NCBI GenBank assembly: GCA_029392475.1
Contig: CP113940.1
Span: 1,054,001-1,118,000 of the forward strand
Direction of reading: 5' to 3'
Source: Streptococcaceae bacterium ESL0687
GTDB lineage: Bacteria > Bacillota > Bacilli > Lactobacillales > Streptococcaceae
Length of the DNA stretch: 64,000 nucleotides
Both the position numbers and the translations under genes were made by a program. The notes under the pieces were generated by a model. The model was not told where the DNA came from, made no database searches, and saw nothing but the letters and a program-made list of their open reading frames with translations. This document shows, piece by piece, positions 40,567-49,443 of the stretch; position 1 is the stretch's first letter; every line of letters begins with the position of its first letter.

Positions 40567-42840
40567 ATTCAAATTTTCTCTTAGCTCAGTCTTATAATAA
40601 TCCTCAAGGAAAATCTTTTCACCATATAACTCAAGTTCTAAGGGTTCACCGCCTAAAAGACTAAGTCTTAAATCTTCAGCAATCTCAACCTTTAAAAGAC
40701 GCCCCCGGTAGTTGATGTGGAAGAAATATCCCTCCCAGCCAGCTGGTAAGAAAGGAGCAAAGGACAGTCTTCCCTCCCAGGTCTTCATTTGGGCAAAACC
40801 TTGTACAATGGCCAACCAAGAACCAGTCATTGAGGTTATATGAAGGCCATCTTCTGTGTCATTATTAAAGTTATCAAGATCAAGCCTGGCTGTCCGTTCA
40901 TACATTTGGAGGGCTTTTTCTTCCATGCCAAGTTCAGCCGCTAAAATACTATGAATTGAAGGGCTCAAAGAACTTTCATGGACTGTCATAGGCTCATAGA
41001 AGGCAAAGTTCCTTCTTTTTTCCTCCAGGCTGTACTTATTACCAAAAAAGTAAATTCCTTGCAGCACATCGGCCTGCTTAATAAAAGGACTTCTTAGTAT
41101 TTTATCCCAAGACCAATTTTGATTAAGGGGTAAATCCTTTGGATCAAGGGCTGATACCGGACGTAAATCCTTGTCTAAAAAAGTATCATGCTGCACAAAA
41201 ATACCTAAATCTTCATCAGAAGGCAGATACATTTTTTCAATAATATCCTGCCACTTTTCAAGCTCACCAGGCTCTACTGCAAGATCTGGCCTCGGATACT
41301 TATCAAGGGCTTCCATGGTATAGCTTAAAACCCAGCGGGCCAAGGTATTGGTATACCAGTTGTTATTAACATTATTTTCGTATTCATTGGGTCCTGTTAC
41401 TCCGTGAATCATGTAGCAGTCTTTTCTCTTAGAATAGTGGACCCTATCTGCCCAAAAGCGTGAGATTTCAACCAATACCTCAAGACCTTCATGGGCCAAA
41501 TAATTTTCATCTCCAGTATAATTACTGTAATTATAAATAGCATAGGCAATGGCACCATTCCTGTGAATTTCTTCAAAGGTTATTTCCCATTCATTGTGGC
41601 ACTCAACCCCGTTAAAGGTAACCATCGGATAAAGGGCACCAGCAAGTCCCTGCATCCGCGCATTATGCTTGGCTTCCTCAAGTTGCCTCCTCCGGTATTT
41701 TAAAAGATTAAGGCTTACCTTTTCATCTGCTAGTGAAAGATAGAGGGGAATGGCGTAGGCTTCTGTATCCCAGTAGGTTGCTCCCCCGTATTTTTCACCG
41801 GTAAAACCTTTGGGACCAATATTTAAACGGTCATCATCCCCGTAATAAGTAGAAAAAAGTTGAAAGAGATTGAAGCGAATACCCTGTTGGGCCCTATCAT
41901 CAGAAGCCTTAATGGTCACATCAGCATGCCGCCAGCGCTCCTCCCAAGCCTTGACTTGGTCTTCATAATGTTGATCATAACTGACCTGGTTGATTTTTTG
42001 ACTGATTGCCTTATTGGCTAGTAGATTATCATTAAAGTTTTTGTAATCCCTGCTAGTTGTTAGGACAACCCTTTTTTCAAAAACAAGACTTTCTCCAGGA
42101 AAAATTTTTTGGGCAAAATAATCAACCACCTCTTTTTCCTTGCTATCCTGCCTAGTTAGGGTAAAATCTCCCTGGTAACTTTGACTGGCAATCACGGTAA
42201 ATTGTTCAATTCCAAAAGGATTTTCCTTGGTTTCTGTAGCCAGCCAAGAACTCCTACCCTCACTTCCAAGACCAAGAATCTGCCAGAAGCTCTCTTCATA
42301 GTTTGAATCCTCATTTGTCACATCACCATCGATTGAACTTTCAAGCTTAAGATCATGTTCCCTGTCATCAACAACCTCAAAATTAAAGGCAAAACTTGCA
42401 AATTCCTTGGTTGCTAAAGAAAAGAATCGTTCAACACTAATTCTAAGGCCTGAAAAAATATAGCTATAAGATAAGATTCCCTTCTTTAAATCAAGATTAA
42501 GGGAAAAATCATCCAAGGAGTCCTTATAAAGATCAATTTCATGACCATCAATAAGTAGGTTTAGCTTGCTAAAATTTAAGGCATTAATGGCCTTACCAAA
42601 ATACTCTGGATAACCATTTTTCCACCAACCAACCCGTGTTTTATCAGGAAACCAGACCCCTCCAATGTAAGTTCCTTGGTGCATGTCTCCTGAGTATTTT
42701 TCAGAAAAATTCCCCCTCATCCCCATGTAACCGTTACCAATCGAGGTCAAACTTTCCTGAAGTCTTCTCCTGGTCTTTTCAATCCTCCTTGAACTCACAT
42801 CCCACGGTTTTACCTCCATTATTCCCTTGATCTCTTTCAT
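40552..42840 (-). CDS. mapA: Maltose phosphorylase (GH65)
   Basis: A 762-residue GH65 enzyme splitting maltose with phosphate into glucose and beta-glucose-1-phosphate. The GH65 N-terminal beta-sandwich, the (alpha/alpha)6 barrel with [10 protein letters not shown], and the active-site stretch [14 protein letters not shown] with the catalytic Glu are visible. Context with maa, dexA and pgmB supports maltose over trehalose-6-phosphate; the latter is the main alternative. AAGGAGG is 5 nt before ATG 42840, so 41 upstream residues of the longest frame are dropped. Confidence 0.88.
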   Translation of the reverse strand: MKEIKGIMEVKPWDVSSRRIEKTRRRLQESLTSIGNGYMGMRGNFSEKYSGDMHQGTYIGGVWFPDKTRVGWWKNGYPEYFGKAINALNFSKLNLLIDGHEIDLYKDSLDDFSLNLDLKKGILSYSYIFSGLRISVERFFSLATKEFASFAFNFEVVDDREHDLKLESSIDGDVTNEDSNYEESFWQILGLGSEGRSSWLATETKENPFGIEQFTVIASQSYQGDFTLTRQDSKEKEVVDYFAQKIFPGESLVFEKRVVLTTSRDYKNFNDNLLANKAISQKINQVSYDQHYEDQVKAWEERWRHADVTIKASDDRAQQGIRFNLFQLFSTYYGDDDRLNIGPKGFTGEKYGGATYWDTEAYAIPLYLSLADEKVSLNLLKYRRRQLEEAKHNARMQGLAGALYPMVTFNGVECHNEWEITFEEIHRNGAIAYAIYNYSNYTGDENYLAHEGLEVLVEISRFWADRVHYSKRKDCYMIHGVTGPNEYENNVNNNWYTNTLARWVLSYTMEALDKYPRPDLAVEPGELEKWQDIIEKMYLPSDEDLGIFVQHDTFLDKDLRPVSALDPKDLPLNQNWSWDKILRSPFIKQADVLQGIYFFGNKYSLEEKRRNFAFYEPMTVHESSLSPSIHSILAAELGMEEKALQMYERTARLDLDNFNNDTEDGLHITSMTGSWLAIVQGFAQMKTWEGRLSFAPFLPAGWEGYFFHINYRGRLLKVEIAEDLRLSLLGGEPLELELYGEKIFLEDYYKTELRENLNNKEG

Positions 42841-42910
42841 AAGCCCCTCCTTAAATCTTTGTGATAAGTTTATCCTATCAATTAGCACAATAAATTTCAA
42901 ATATCTAACT

Positions 42911-42936
42911 AAAAAAAGATGACCTAGGTCATCTTT
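42911..42936 (-). terminator. Terminator at the end of dexA
   Basis: A 22-bp perfect palindrome (AAAGATGACC-TA-GGTCATCTTT), overlapping the last codons of dexA and followed by a seven-T run on the minus strand. mapA therefore needs readthrough or its own promoter; TTGAAA-N17-TAGGAT in the 70 bp ahead of mapA is a candidate. Confidence 0.8.
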
Positions 42937-44563
42937 CATATAATCGGTATTCAAAAGGATCAAGATCCATCTTAGAAGATAGGGGCTTTAGACCTGTCTG
43001 ATCAAGGGTCAATTCTTTAAAACCTTCAAAATCATTAAAACTAGTACTTGTAGGGGTAGCTGATAGATTGACTAGAACCAGAAGTTCCCGTCCCTCATGG
43101 CTTCTCTTGTAAGAAAAAATTTGTGGATTTTCCCGGTCATAAAATTCGATACTTCCTTCTGAAATTTCCTTTCTTTCGTGTTTTAAGGAAATTAATTTCT
43201 TATATAGACTTAGAAGAGATTTGGGATCATGTTCATTTTCTGCCACATTAATTTCCCGGTAGTTAGGGTTAAGAGGGAACCACGGTTTGGCGCTGGTAAA
43301 TCCTGCTTCTAGCTGGTTAGTCCACTGCATGGGAGTCCTTGAATTGTCCCGGCTGACTACAGCTACACGAGTTAGGGAATCTTTTGGATCCAAGCCTTCT
43401 TTCAATAGGGCTTCATAGTAGTTGCGAGATTCAGGAGCTTCAAATTGATTGATATTTTCAAAGGGAAAATTAGTCATCCCAATTTCTTGTCCCTGATAAA
43501 TAAAGGGGGTTCCCCTTAAAAGCATGTAGTGCACGGCTAGGGCCTTGGCCGACTGTAGGCTTCCGTCGCCAAAGACATCAATGGATCTTGGGTTATCATG
43601 ATTTTCAATGTAAAGGGCGTTCCAACCTTCTTCTGATAGGTCCTCCTGCCAGCGAATGATGGTCTCCTTATAGACTTTAAGGTCTATCTTATTATTGGGA
43701 TTATTTTCTTCCTTGGCATTATGTTCCAGCTCAAAGATCATATCAATATAGCCTTTTGAACCAGTCCAGCTTCTTGCAGCCTTACTGGTCACCCCACTTG
43801 CTTCACCAACGGTAAGGGCCCCGTAATCATCAAAAATTTCCTTAATCTTAAGCATGTACTCTTCAATCCCGCGTACATTCATAAAAGGTTCCCAGGGATC
43901 ATTTCCGTGAGGTCCTTTGATTTCAAAGGACCAGTCCTCCTTCTGAATATGGCTTATGGCATCAAGTCTAAAACCGTCAATCCCAAGATCCAGCCACCAA
44001 CGAATCATCTGATAGATTTCTTCCCTTAGTTTAGGGTTTTTCCAGTTAAGGTCCGGCTGTTCCTTGGCAAAAACATGAAAATAGGCTTGCCCAGTCTGAT
44101 CATCATAGGTCCAGGTGCTACCGCCGAAGAAGGATTTCCAGTCATTGGGCATCTTGTCAGGCTCTGCATCCTCCCAGTGGTAATAGTCCCTGTAAGGATT
44201 ATCCTTTGATTTTTTACTTTCAAGAAACCAGGGATGTTGGTCAGAGGTATGATTAATGACAAGATCCATGATTAACTTAATTCCAAGCGCGTGGGCTTCT
44301 TTTATTAGTTTTTTCAAATCATCTAAAGTCCCAAACATTTGGTCAACCTGGTAAAAATCAGATATATCGTAGCCCCCATCTACTTGCGGGCTTTTATAAA
44401 GGGGATTAAGCCAGATAAAATCAATCCCCAAGTCACTCAGATAGGGAAGTTTTTCAATAATTCCTGAAATATCCCCCATCCCATCTGCATTACTGTCTTT
44501 AAAGGATTTGGGATAAATCTGATAACCGACTAGAGATTTAAAATCATTCCTTGTTTTTTTCAT
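42929..44563 (-). CDS. dexA: Oligo-1,6-glucosidase / dextran glucosidase (GH13)
   Basis: A 544-residue cytoplasmic GH13 enzyme hydrolysing alpha-1,6-linked isomalto-oligosaccharides. Conserved regions: [16 protein letters not shown] (nucleophile Asp, about residue 200), LTVGEASG (acid Glu) and ENHDNPRS (transition-state Asp). Trehalose-6-phosphate hydrolase is a close relative, but the maltose cluster context favours the glucosidase. It overlaps maa by 20 nt. Confidence 0.85.
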   Translation of the reverse strand: MKKTRNDFKSLVGYQIYPKSFKDSNADGMGDISGIIEKLPYLSDLGIDFIWLNPLYKSPQVDGGYDISDFYQVDQMFGTLDDLKKLIKEAHALGIKLIMDLVINHTSDQHPWFLESKKSKDNPYRDYYHWEDAEPDKMPNDWKSFFGGSTWTYDDQTGQAYFHVFAKEQPDLNWKNPKLREEIYQMIRWWLDLGIDGFRLDAISHIQKEDWSFEIKGPHGNDPWEPFMNVRGIEEYMLKIKEIFDDYGALTVGEASGVTSKAARSWTGSKGYIDMIFELEHNAKEENNPNNKIDLKVYKETIIRWQEDLSEEGWNALYIENHDNPRSIDVFGDGSLQSAKALAVHYMLLRGTPFIYQGQEIGMTNFPFENINQFEAPESRNYYEALLKEGLDPKDSLTRVAVVSRDNSRTPMQWTNQLEAGFTSAKPWFPLNPNYREINVAENEHDPKSLLSLYKKLISLKHERKEISEGSIEFYDRENPQIFSYKRSHEGRELLVLVNLSATPTSTSFNDFEGFKELTLDQTGLKPLSSKMDLDPFEYRLYER

Positions 44564-45161
44564 GGTAGTCCCTCTCTTTTTCCTCCCAAAACTCCTTGTC
44601 CTCTTCAGTTAATTCCCTAAGAATTCGGGCTGGATTTCCTACAGCAATCACATTATCTGGAATGTCTCTTGTTACAACAGAACCTGATCCAATAATGGTA
44701 TTTTTACCAATTTTTACACCAGGATTTACCGTAACATTTGCTCCCAGCCATGAACCATCCCCAATTTCAATTGAGTGAGCAAGTTCAAGATGACGATTGC
44801 GTACTCCAGCGTCAAGGGGATGGGTTGCCGTAATCAGGCTGACCCTTGGGCCAAACATAACATTTTTTCCAATCTTGATTGGTGCAACATCTAAGAAAAC
44901 ACAGTCCAGATTGGCATAAAAACCTTCTCCAATATGGATATTGAAACCGTAATCCACATAAAGGGGAGGATTGACATAAAGTTTTTCACCCGTTGAACCA
45001 AAAAGTTCTTTTTCTAGGCGGACAATCTCTTCAGTATCAAGAATGGAAGTTTGATTTATTTGTTGGGCTAGGGCGCGTCCCGGGGCCGAAGAATACTCAG
45101 GCTCTAAATTTCTTCCATAGTAAAGTTGCCCCGTAATCATTTTTTCATATTCTGTTTTCAT
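44544..45161 (-). CDS. maa: Maltose O-acetyltransferase
   Basis: A 205-residue trimeric left-handed beta-helix acetyltransferase with the N-terminal Mac domain (MITGQLYYGRNLEP) and hexapeptide repeats such as IHIGEGFYANLDCVFLD, ITATHPLDAGVRN (catalytic His) and IGSGSVVTRDIP. It acetylates maltose or glucose with acetyl-CoA. First gene of the maa-dexA unit, preceded by a MalR/CcpA-type operator. GAGGAG precedes ATG 45161. Confidence 0.92.
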   Translation of the reverse strand: MKTEYEKMITGQLYYGRNLEPEYSSAPGRALAQQINQTSILDTEEIVRLEKELFGSTGEKLYVNPPLYVDYGFNIHIGEGFYANLDCVFLDVAPIKIGKNVMFGPRVSLITATHPLDAGVRNRHLELAHSIEIGDGSWLGANVTVNPGVKIGKNTIIGSGSVVTRDIPDNVIAVGNPARILRELTEEDKEFWEEKERDYHEKNKE

Positions 45162-45225
45162 GTCATCTCCTCAAAAGTCATTTTATAGCTATTAATAAAT
45201 AATTATAGCTGGTAAATTTCCTTTA

Positions 45226-45254
45226 ATGGTATCATGTAAACGTTTGCTGTTCAA
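45226..45254 (-). promoter_or_regulatory. maa promoter with MalR/CcpA-type operator
   Basis: Minus strand: TTGAAC (45254-45249), 17 bp, TACCAT (45231-45226). The spacer contains AGCAAACGTTTACA (45248-45235), whose GYAAACGTTTRC core is the LacI/GalR-family operator form used by MalR; it misses the cre consensus by one base. A second -10 (TATAAT, 45207-45202) is closer to the gene without a clear -35. Confidence 0.55.
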
Positions 45255-45287
45255 GTAAAATATGAATGCTGGGAGACAATTTAGGAT

Positions 45288-45436
45288 TTGAGATTGGCCA
45301 TAAAAATGATAGAATAGGATGGTATTTGACTGAATATATTATATTGAAATTGATGAAAATTAAATTAATTTGTATTTGGTCCTGAAATAAACATTGGGCA
45401 ACTAGTTTTGCCATCACTAAAAGGAGAAAAACTATC
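45288..45436 (+). promoter_or_regulatory. ebfC promoter and leader
   Basis: TTGAGA (45288-45293), 16 bp, extended TGA-TAGAAT (45307-45315). The leader of about 115 nt has a small hairpin (GGCAA / TTGCC, about 45396-45412) and AAAGGAG shortly before ATG 45437. No gene was found in the 275-bp maa-ebfC gap. Confidence 0.45.
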
Positions 45437-45736
45437 ATGATGAACATGCAAAAGATGATGAAGGAAGCTCAAAAGCTTCAAAAGCAAATGCAAGTATCGC
45501 AAGAGGAGCTTGCTAAAACCACATTTACAGGAAGCTCAGCTCAGGACCTTGTTGTGGTTGAATTCTCTGGTGACAAGGTACTTAAAAACATCTCAATCAA
45601 GGAAGAATTAGTAGATCCTGAAGATGTAGATACTCTTGAAGACATGATTGCTGATGCCATTAATAAGGCCCTAACTGAGGTAGATAAGGCTACTGAAAGC
45701 AAGATGGGTAAATTCGCAAAAAACCTTCCATTCTAA
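45437..45736 (+). CDS. YbaB/EbfC family nucleoid-associated protein
   Basis: A 99-residue protein with an N-terminal Met/Gln/Lys-rich helix ([19 protein letters not shown]), a beta sheet ([19 protein letters not shown]) and a C-terminal helix ending [11 protein letters not shown]. YbaB/EbfC dimers bind DNA and shape the nucleoid. It is a single-gene transcript on the plus strand, here not next to dnaX or recR. Confidence 0.93.
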   Translation: MMNMQKMMKEAQKLQKQMQVSQEELAKTTFTGSSAQDLVVVEFSGDKVLKNISIKEELVDPEDVDTLEDMIADAINKALTEVDKATESKMGKFAKNLPF

Positions 45737-45756
45737 ATAATTAAACTAAGAAAATC

Positions 45757-45788
45757 GCACCCGCTACATCCCCAGAGGGTGCTTTTTT
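45757..45788 (+). terminator. ebfC terminator
   Basis: GCACCC / GGGTGC stem with a 14-nt loop and six Ts on the plus strand. Confidence 0.8.
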
Positions 45789-45794
45789 GTACAC

Positions 45795-45819
45795 AAAAAA
45801 ACTGCCCCTAGGCAGTTTT
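45795..45819. terminator. Terminator of the tmk-rsmI gene run
   Basis: A 9-bp perfect stem (AAAACTGCC / GGCAGTTTT) with loop CCTA; the minus-strand T-run follows. It lies 14 nt behind rsmI. Confidence 0.85.
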
Positions 45820-45833
45820 GATAATTTTAATCT

Positions 45834-46703
45834 TTAAAAATCATGATAGTCCTTGTAGACCTCTTGCTTGGAAAGACCCCGTCTTTTAGCCGTTTTTTTA
45901 ATGGCTTCCTTACTTTTAAGTCCTTCTTCTATATAGCCTTCGACCTCTTCTTTGATGGTCAAACCGTCAAGATCTGCCTTAGCTGCAGGCTGACCTGAAA
46001 AACCTTCAACAATTATCAGGCACTCACCCTTAATGGGCTGGTCTTCCAAAGATGCTAGAACCTCAGTAATAGGACCACGGCGGTATTCCTCATAGATTTT
46101 TGTCAGCTCACGAACCAGGGCAATATCACGGTCCCCGTAAACTTCAAGCATATTTTCTAGAGTATCAGCTACCCTAAAAGGTGACTCATAAAAAATTTGG
46201 CTTTCAGGGTACTCTTTTTTTTCTTCGAAAAAGGCAACCTGCCCACTTCTTTTACGAGGTAGAAAACCATAAAAAATGTGGGGTTGCGGGCTAATACCAC
46301 TTGCAATCAGCGCCGTAATTCCAGCACTTGCCCCTGGAAGGGCTACAACAGGGATATTTTCAGCGATGGCAGCTCTTACCAAATCATGACCAGGATCACT
46401 AATTGAAGGAAGACCCGCATCACTAACTTGTGCGATATTAAGACCATCCTTTAATTTTTCAAGAAGTCCTGGAATTTTAGCCAGAGCATTATGTTCATGA
46501 AAACTTTCCTGATGGGCATCGATATCAAAGAAATTAAGTAATTTTTTAGTATTCCTAGTATCCTCACTGGCTACTAGATCAACTTCCTTGAGGGTTGTAA
46601 CAGCCCTAAAGGTCATATCCTGCATATTTCCGATGGGAGTTGGTACCAAATAAAGGGTTCCAAAGCCACTTGTATCCTTAAAAGATTTTTGAATTTCCAT
46701 CAT
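45834..46703 (-). CDS. rsmI: 16S rRNA (cytidine-2'-O)-methyltransferase RsmI
   Basis: A 289-residue SAM-dependent enzyme methylating C1402 of 16S rRNA. The tetrapyrrole-methylase fold shows GTLYLVPTPIGNMQDMT, ASEDTRNTKKLL, QVSDAGLPSISDPG and the ALPGASAGITAL loop. AGGTAAG is just before ATG 46703, two bases after the yabA stop, so the 12 extra residues of the longest frame are rejected. Confidence 0.95.
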   Translation of the reverse strand: MMEIQKSFKDTSGFGTLYLVPTPIGNMQDMTFRAVTTLKEVDLVASEDTRNTKKLLNFFDIDAHQESFHEHNALAKIPGLLEKLKDGLNIAQVSDAGLPSISDPGHDLVRAAIAENIPVVALPGASAGITALIASGISPQPHIFYGFLPRKRSGQVAFFEEKKEYPESQIFYESPFRVADTLENMLEVYGDRDIALVRELTKIYEEYRRGPITEVLASLEDQPIKGECLIIVEGFSGQPAAKADLDGLTIKEEVEGYIEEGLKSKEAIKKTAKRRGLSKQEVYKDYHDF

Positions 46704-46705
46704 TC

Positions 46706-47020
46706 TTACCTGTAAATTAATTCCGTACAGAAGGCACAAGCCTCATCTTGACCACGCCTTTGCCCGTAGAAGATTGTACAAATATGAAATCCTTCGTCAT
46801 ATATCTTTTCAAGATTTAATTGCGACTTAGAAATCGGTGTTTTCTCCTTGCTATCAAGTTCACCCAGGCGATCTCTTAAACGGCTATTTTCAACCTTTAA
46901 AATGGCATTTTCTTCAAGGGTTGCTTGAAGTTCACCCTTTATTAGACTAACGTCTGCTAGTGTCTTTGACAAAACATGCTCTAATTCATCAAATTTATCG
47001 AATAAATCACCTTTATCCAT
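46706..47020 (-). CDS. yabA: Replication initiation control protein YabA
   Basis: A 104-residue regulator that binds DnaA and DnaN and restrains initiation. The N-terminal coiled coil (LFDKFDELEHVLSKTLADV) forms the tetramer, and the C-terminal zinc site is in FHICTIFYG and DEACAFC. It overlaps ricT by 8 nt and precedes rsmI, the conserved Firmicutes order. Confidence 0.95.
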   Translation of the reverse strand: MDKGDLFDKFDELEHVLSKTLADVSLIKGELQATLEENAILKVENSRLRDRLGELDSKEKTPISKSQLNLEKIYDEGFHICTIFYGQRRGQDEACAFCTELIYR

Positions 47021-47810
47021 TTACAACCTCCACCTCTGTTAAGAGATAATCCTTTACAGTAGAAACTGTTTTTGTTTGCATTCTTAATTTTACTGTATTA
47101 TTTAAAATGTTCATCCCAATTACCTTACCTGAACCATCTTCTGTTTTTAGAATATCGCCGTAATCAGGAAAATTTGTTTTAGCTTCCCGGTAAAATTCAT
47201 CTTCATAAGACAGGCAACATAGGAGACGGCCACAAAGACCTGAAAGTTTACTTTGATTGAGAGATAGGGCCTGATTTTTGGCCATCTTGATTGAAACAAC
47301 CGGAAAATCACCAACAAAGTTCGAACAGCAAAGGGGTCTACCACATGGTCCCAAGCCACCAAAGTTTTTTGCGGCATCCCTTACACCAATTTGTCTGAGC
47401 TCTATTCTAACTCGGAACTCTTCAGCTAAATCCTTCAAAAGGCGTCTAAAGTCAACCCTGTGCTCGGCAACAAAGGAGATAAAAAGTTGCCTGCGGTCAA
47501 AGGTATAGGAAACTCCAACAACCTTCATTCCAAGATTATGGCTACTAACTAATTTTTTTACCTTTTTGCGGGCCCTTAAAGAATCCGCCTCAATTCTTTC
47601 AAGTTCTTCCTCGTCTTGGGGTGAAAGCTTTGAGAGAATCCGTCCATCAATGGTAAGTTCTTGAGAGGCTTGGTCGAGTTTTTTTACAACCCTACCTACA
47701 ACTTTGTTTGACTTTGTCTTAGCAAGAACAAGGTCCTGGCAATCATATTCCTTATTAGCTGAAAAAAACATATTTGCCTGACCATAGTCAAATTTTAATT
47801 CATATATCAT
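47013..47810 (-). CDS. ricT: RicT (YaaT), PSP1-domain stage 0 sporulation/RNA processing factor
   Basis: A 265-residue PSP1-domain protein with the Cys-rich motifs GPCGRPLCCSNF and LCGRLLCCLSYE, which hold an iron-sulfur cluster in the Bacillus Ric complex that assists RNase Y. It overlaps holB by 4 nt (ATGA) and yabA by 8 nt. RicA and RicF partners are not in the window. Confidence 0.94.
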   Translation of the reverse strand: MIYELKFDYGQANMFFSANKEYDCQDLVLAKTKSNKVVGRVVKKLDQASQELTIDGRILSKLSPQDEEELERIEADSLRARKKVKKLVSSHNLGMKVVGVSYTFDRRQLFISFVAEHRVDFRRLLKDLAEEFRVRIELRQIGVRDAAKNFGGLGPCGRPLCCSNFVGDFPVVSIKMAKNQALSLNQSKLSGLCGRLLCCLSYEDEFYREAKTNFPDYGDILKTEDGSGKVIGMNILNNTVKLRMQTKTVSTVKDYLLTEVEVVNG

Positions 47811-48697
47811 ATATTTACCATTTCATCTAATATTATATATTCCAAACAACTTTGGAATTTAACATTGCTTTTCCACATCCTGTAGGCCTCAAAACTTGTA
47901 TCAAGTAAAGAAGCTGCTGGATTTTGTGGAAGAAAATCCGATAGGTATATTTGGAGGATATTAAAAGCCATCTCCTCCTGCTTCTTATCTTTAAATCTTT
48001 CAAGAACTGTTGGAATAAATAAGAAGGCCTCCACCTGATTTTCCATAAGTAAATCACTAAATTTTTTCAAAAGCTTTAAGGCTTCATCAAACCAAGTGTC
48101 TAATGCCAACTCTGAAGCATCTTGGGGGTTTTTAGCCACCTTGGCAACAAAAGCTGCAAGTTTTGGTAGAACTCCCTCTTGGATTAAATACTCCTTTAAG
48201 TAAGTTTCCTGTCTAGGAAAAGCAATAATCTGACTCCTACTTTTTATAGTATCAAGGACCAAATTTTCATTTTCAGTAATTAAAAAGATATAAATATTAC
48301 CTTCTGGCTCTTCAATTGATTTTAAAAGGGCATTGGTAGCACTTGGGTTCATTTTATCAGCACCATCGATAATAATAACCTGAGTGTCTGATTCAAAACC
48401 TGTTTGGCTAAAAGTCTCCTGCAGGTTTTTTATTTGCTCTTTTTTGATGCTTTGACCATCAGGTTCTATTATATGCAGGTCAGCAAAATCCCTATCCTTA
48501 ATGAGTCTACAGTTACGGCAAGTCCCACAGGGCAGGCCATTCTCCTTTTTTTCACAAAAAAGGGCCTGGCTAAGCCAAATGGCCACTTCTAATGAACCAA
48601 ATCCTCCAGAAAACAAGTAAGCATGGCTAAGTCTATTCTTTTGTAAAATAACTTCAAAACGCTTGTAAATCTCTGGTTGAATTTCTTTTATATTCAT
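47807..48697 (-). CDS. holB: DNA polymerase III subunit delta prime
   Basis: A 296-residue clamp-loader subunit. As in other delta-prime proteins the P-loop is degenerate (LFSGGFGSLEVAI), while the zinc cysteines (CEKKENGLPCGTCRNC) and the IIIDGADKMNPSATNALLK segment are intact. It follows tmk by 28 nt and is translationally coupled to ricT. Confidence 0.94.
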   Translation of the reverse strand: MNIKEIQPEIYKRFEVILQKNRLSHAYLFSGGFGSLEVAIWLSQALFCEKKENGLPCGTCRNCRLIKDRDFADLHIIEPDGQSIKKEQIKNLQETFSQTGFESDTQVIIIDGADKMNPSATNALLKSIEEPEGNIYIFLITENENLVLDTIKSRSQIIAFPRQETYLKEYLIQEGVLPKLAAFVAKVAKNPQDASELALDTWFDEALKLLKKFSDLLMENQVEAFLFIPTVLERFKDKKQEEMAFNILQIYLSDFLPQNPAASLLDTSFEAYRMWKSNVKFQSCLEYIILDEMVNI

Positions 48698-48725
48698 TTT
48701 GATTCCCTAAACTATTTATTGGTCC

Positions 48726-49358
48726 TTAAAAATTATCTGGAAAACGTGTTTTTATAAGACTCAGAACTGCGTCACTTACCTCTTCAAAAGATTTTGAGGC
48801 ATCGATTGTAACTATTCTCTCAGGATTTTCTGAAGCTATTTTCAGATATCCCTGGCGAACTTTTTCATGCATCTCTTCCTTTTCAAGGTCAAGTCTGTTA
48901 ACCTCACGGTCTCCTGTCATGACCCTTTTAAGACCAGTCTTGCTATCCACATCCAAGTATATTGTCAGATCAGGCTTTAAGCCATCAGTTGCAAAAGCAT
49001 TTAGCCAGTCAATGGCATCAATGTCAATGCCCCGGCCATATCCCTGATAGGCAACTGAACTGTCGATAAAGCGGTCCACTAAAACCATGTCCCCTTGAGC
49101 AAGAGCTGGCTTAACCTTTTCATTTAGATGCTGCCTACGGGCTGCAATGTATAAAAGCAACTCAGTTGGTCCATCAATGGAAGTATTTTGAGGATCAAGT
49201 ATGATTTCTCTAATATCTTCTGCAACCTTACTGCCTCCAGGTTCACGAGTGGTCACAACCTCTCTTTTACCCTCTTTGAGGTCTTTTAATATATTTTGTA
49301 ATACTGTTGTTTTACCGGCCCCATCAGGACCTTCCAGTGAGATAAATATTCCATTCAT
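48726..49358 (-). CDS. tmk: Thymidylate kinase
   Basis: A 210-residue dTMP kinase with P-loop [10 protein letters not shown] (about 9-18), TTREPGGSK, and [16 protein letters not shown] (the Asp-Arg and Tyr substrate contacts). It supplies dTDP. First gene of tmk-holB-ricT-yabA-rsmI; the ribosome site before ATG 49358 is modest (AGGGT). Confidence 0.96.
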   Translation of the reverse strand: MNGIFISLEGPDGAGKTTVLQNILKDLKEGKREVVTTREPGGSKVAEDIREIILDPQNTSIDGPTELLLYIAARRQHLNEKVKPALAQGDMVLVDRFIDSSVAYQGYGRGIDIDAIDWLNAFATDGLKPDLTIYLDVDSKTGLKRVMTGDREVNRLDLEKEEMHEKVRQGYLKIASENPERIVTIDASKSFEEVSDAVLSLIKTRFPDNF

Positions 49359-49380
49359 ACTTTTAATTTTACCCTAAATT

Positions 49381-49443
49381 TTATTTTATTTCAATTTTAT
49401 CAAGGTGCTCATCCATTTCCTTGAAACCTTGATAATAAGTTTT
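49381..49443 (-). other. ftsK-tmk spacer: in-frame extension after the ftsK stop and a 10-bp inverted repeat
   Basis: After the ftsK TAG the same frame continues for 20 sense codons (KTYYQGFKEMDEHLDKIEIK) to TAA. The stretch also holds a perfect inverted repeat TTATCAAGGT / ACCTTGATAA (49397-49406, 49426-49435) with a 19-nt loop and no strong T-run. Confidence 0.4.

Noticed and set aside
45232-45447. A 71-codon minus-strand frame across the maa-ebfC gap
   Set aside because: No Shine-Dalgarno sequence, overlaps promoters and the ebfC start, and the translation resembles no protein.
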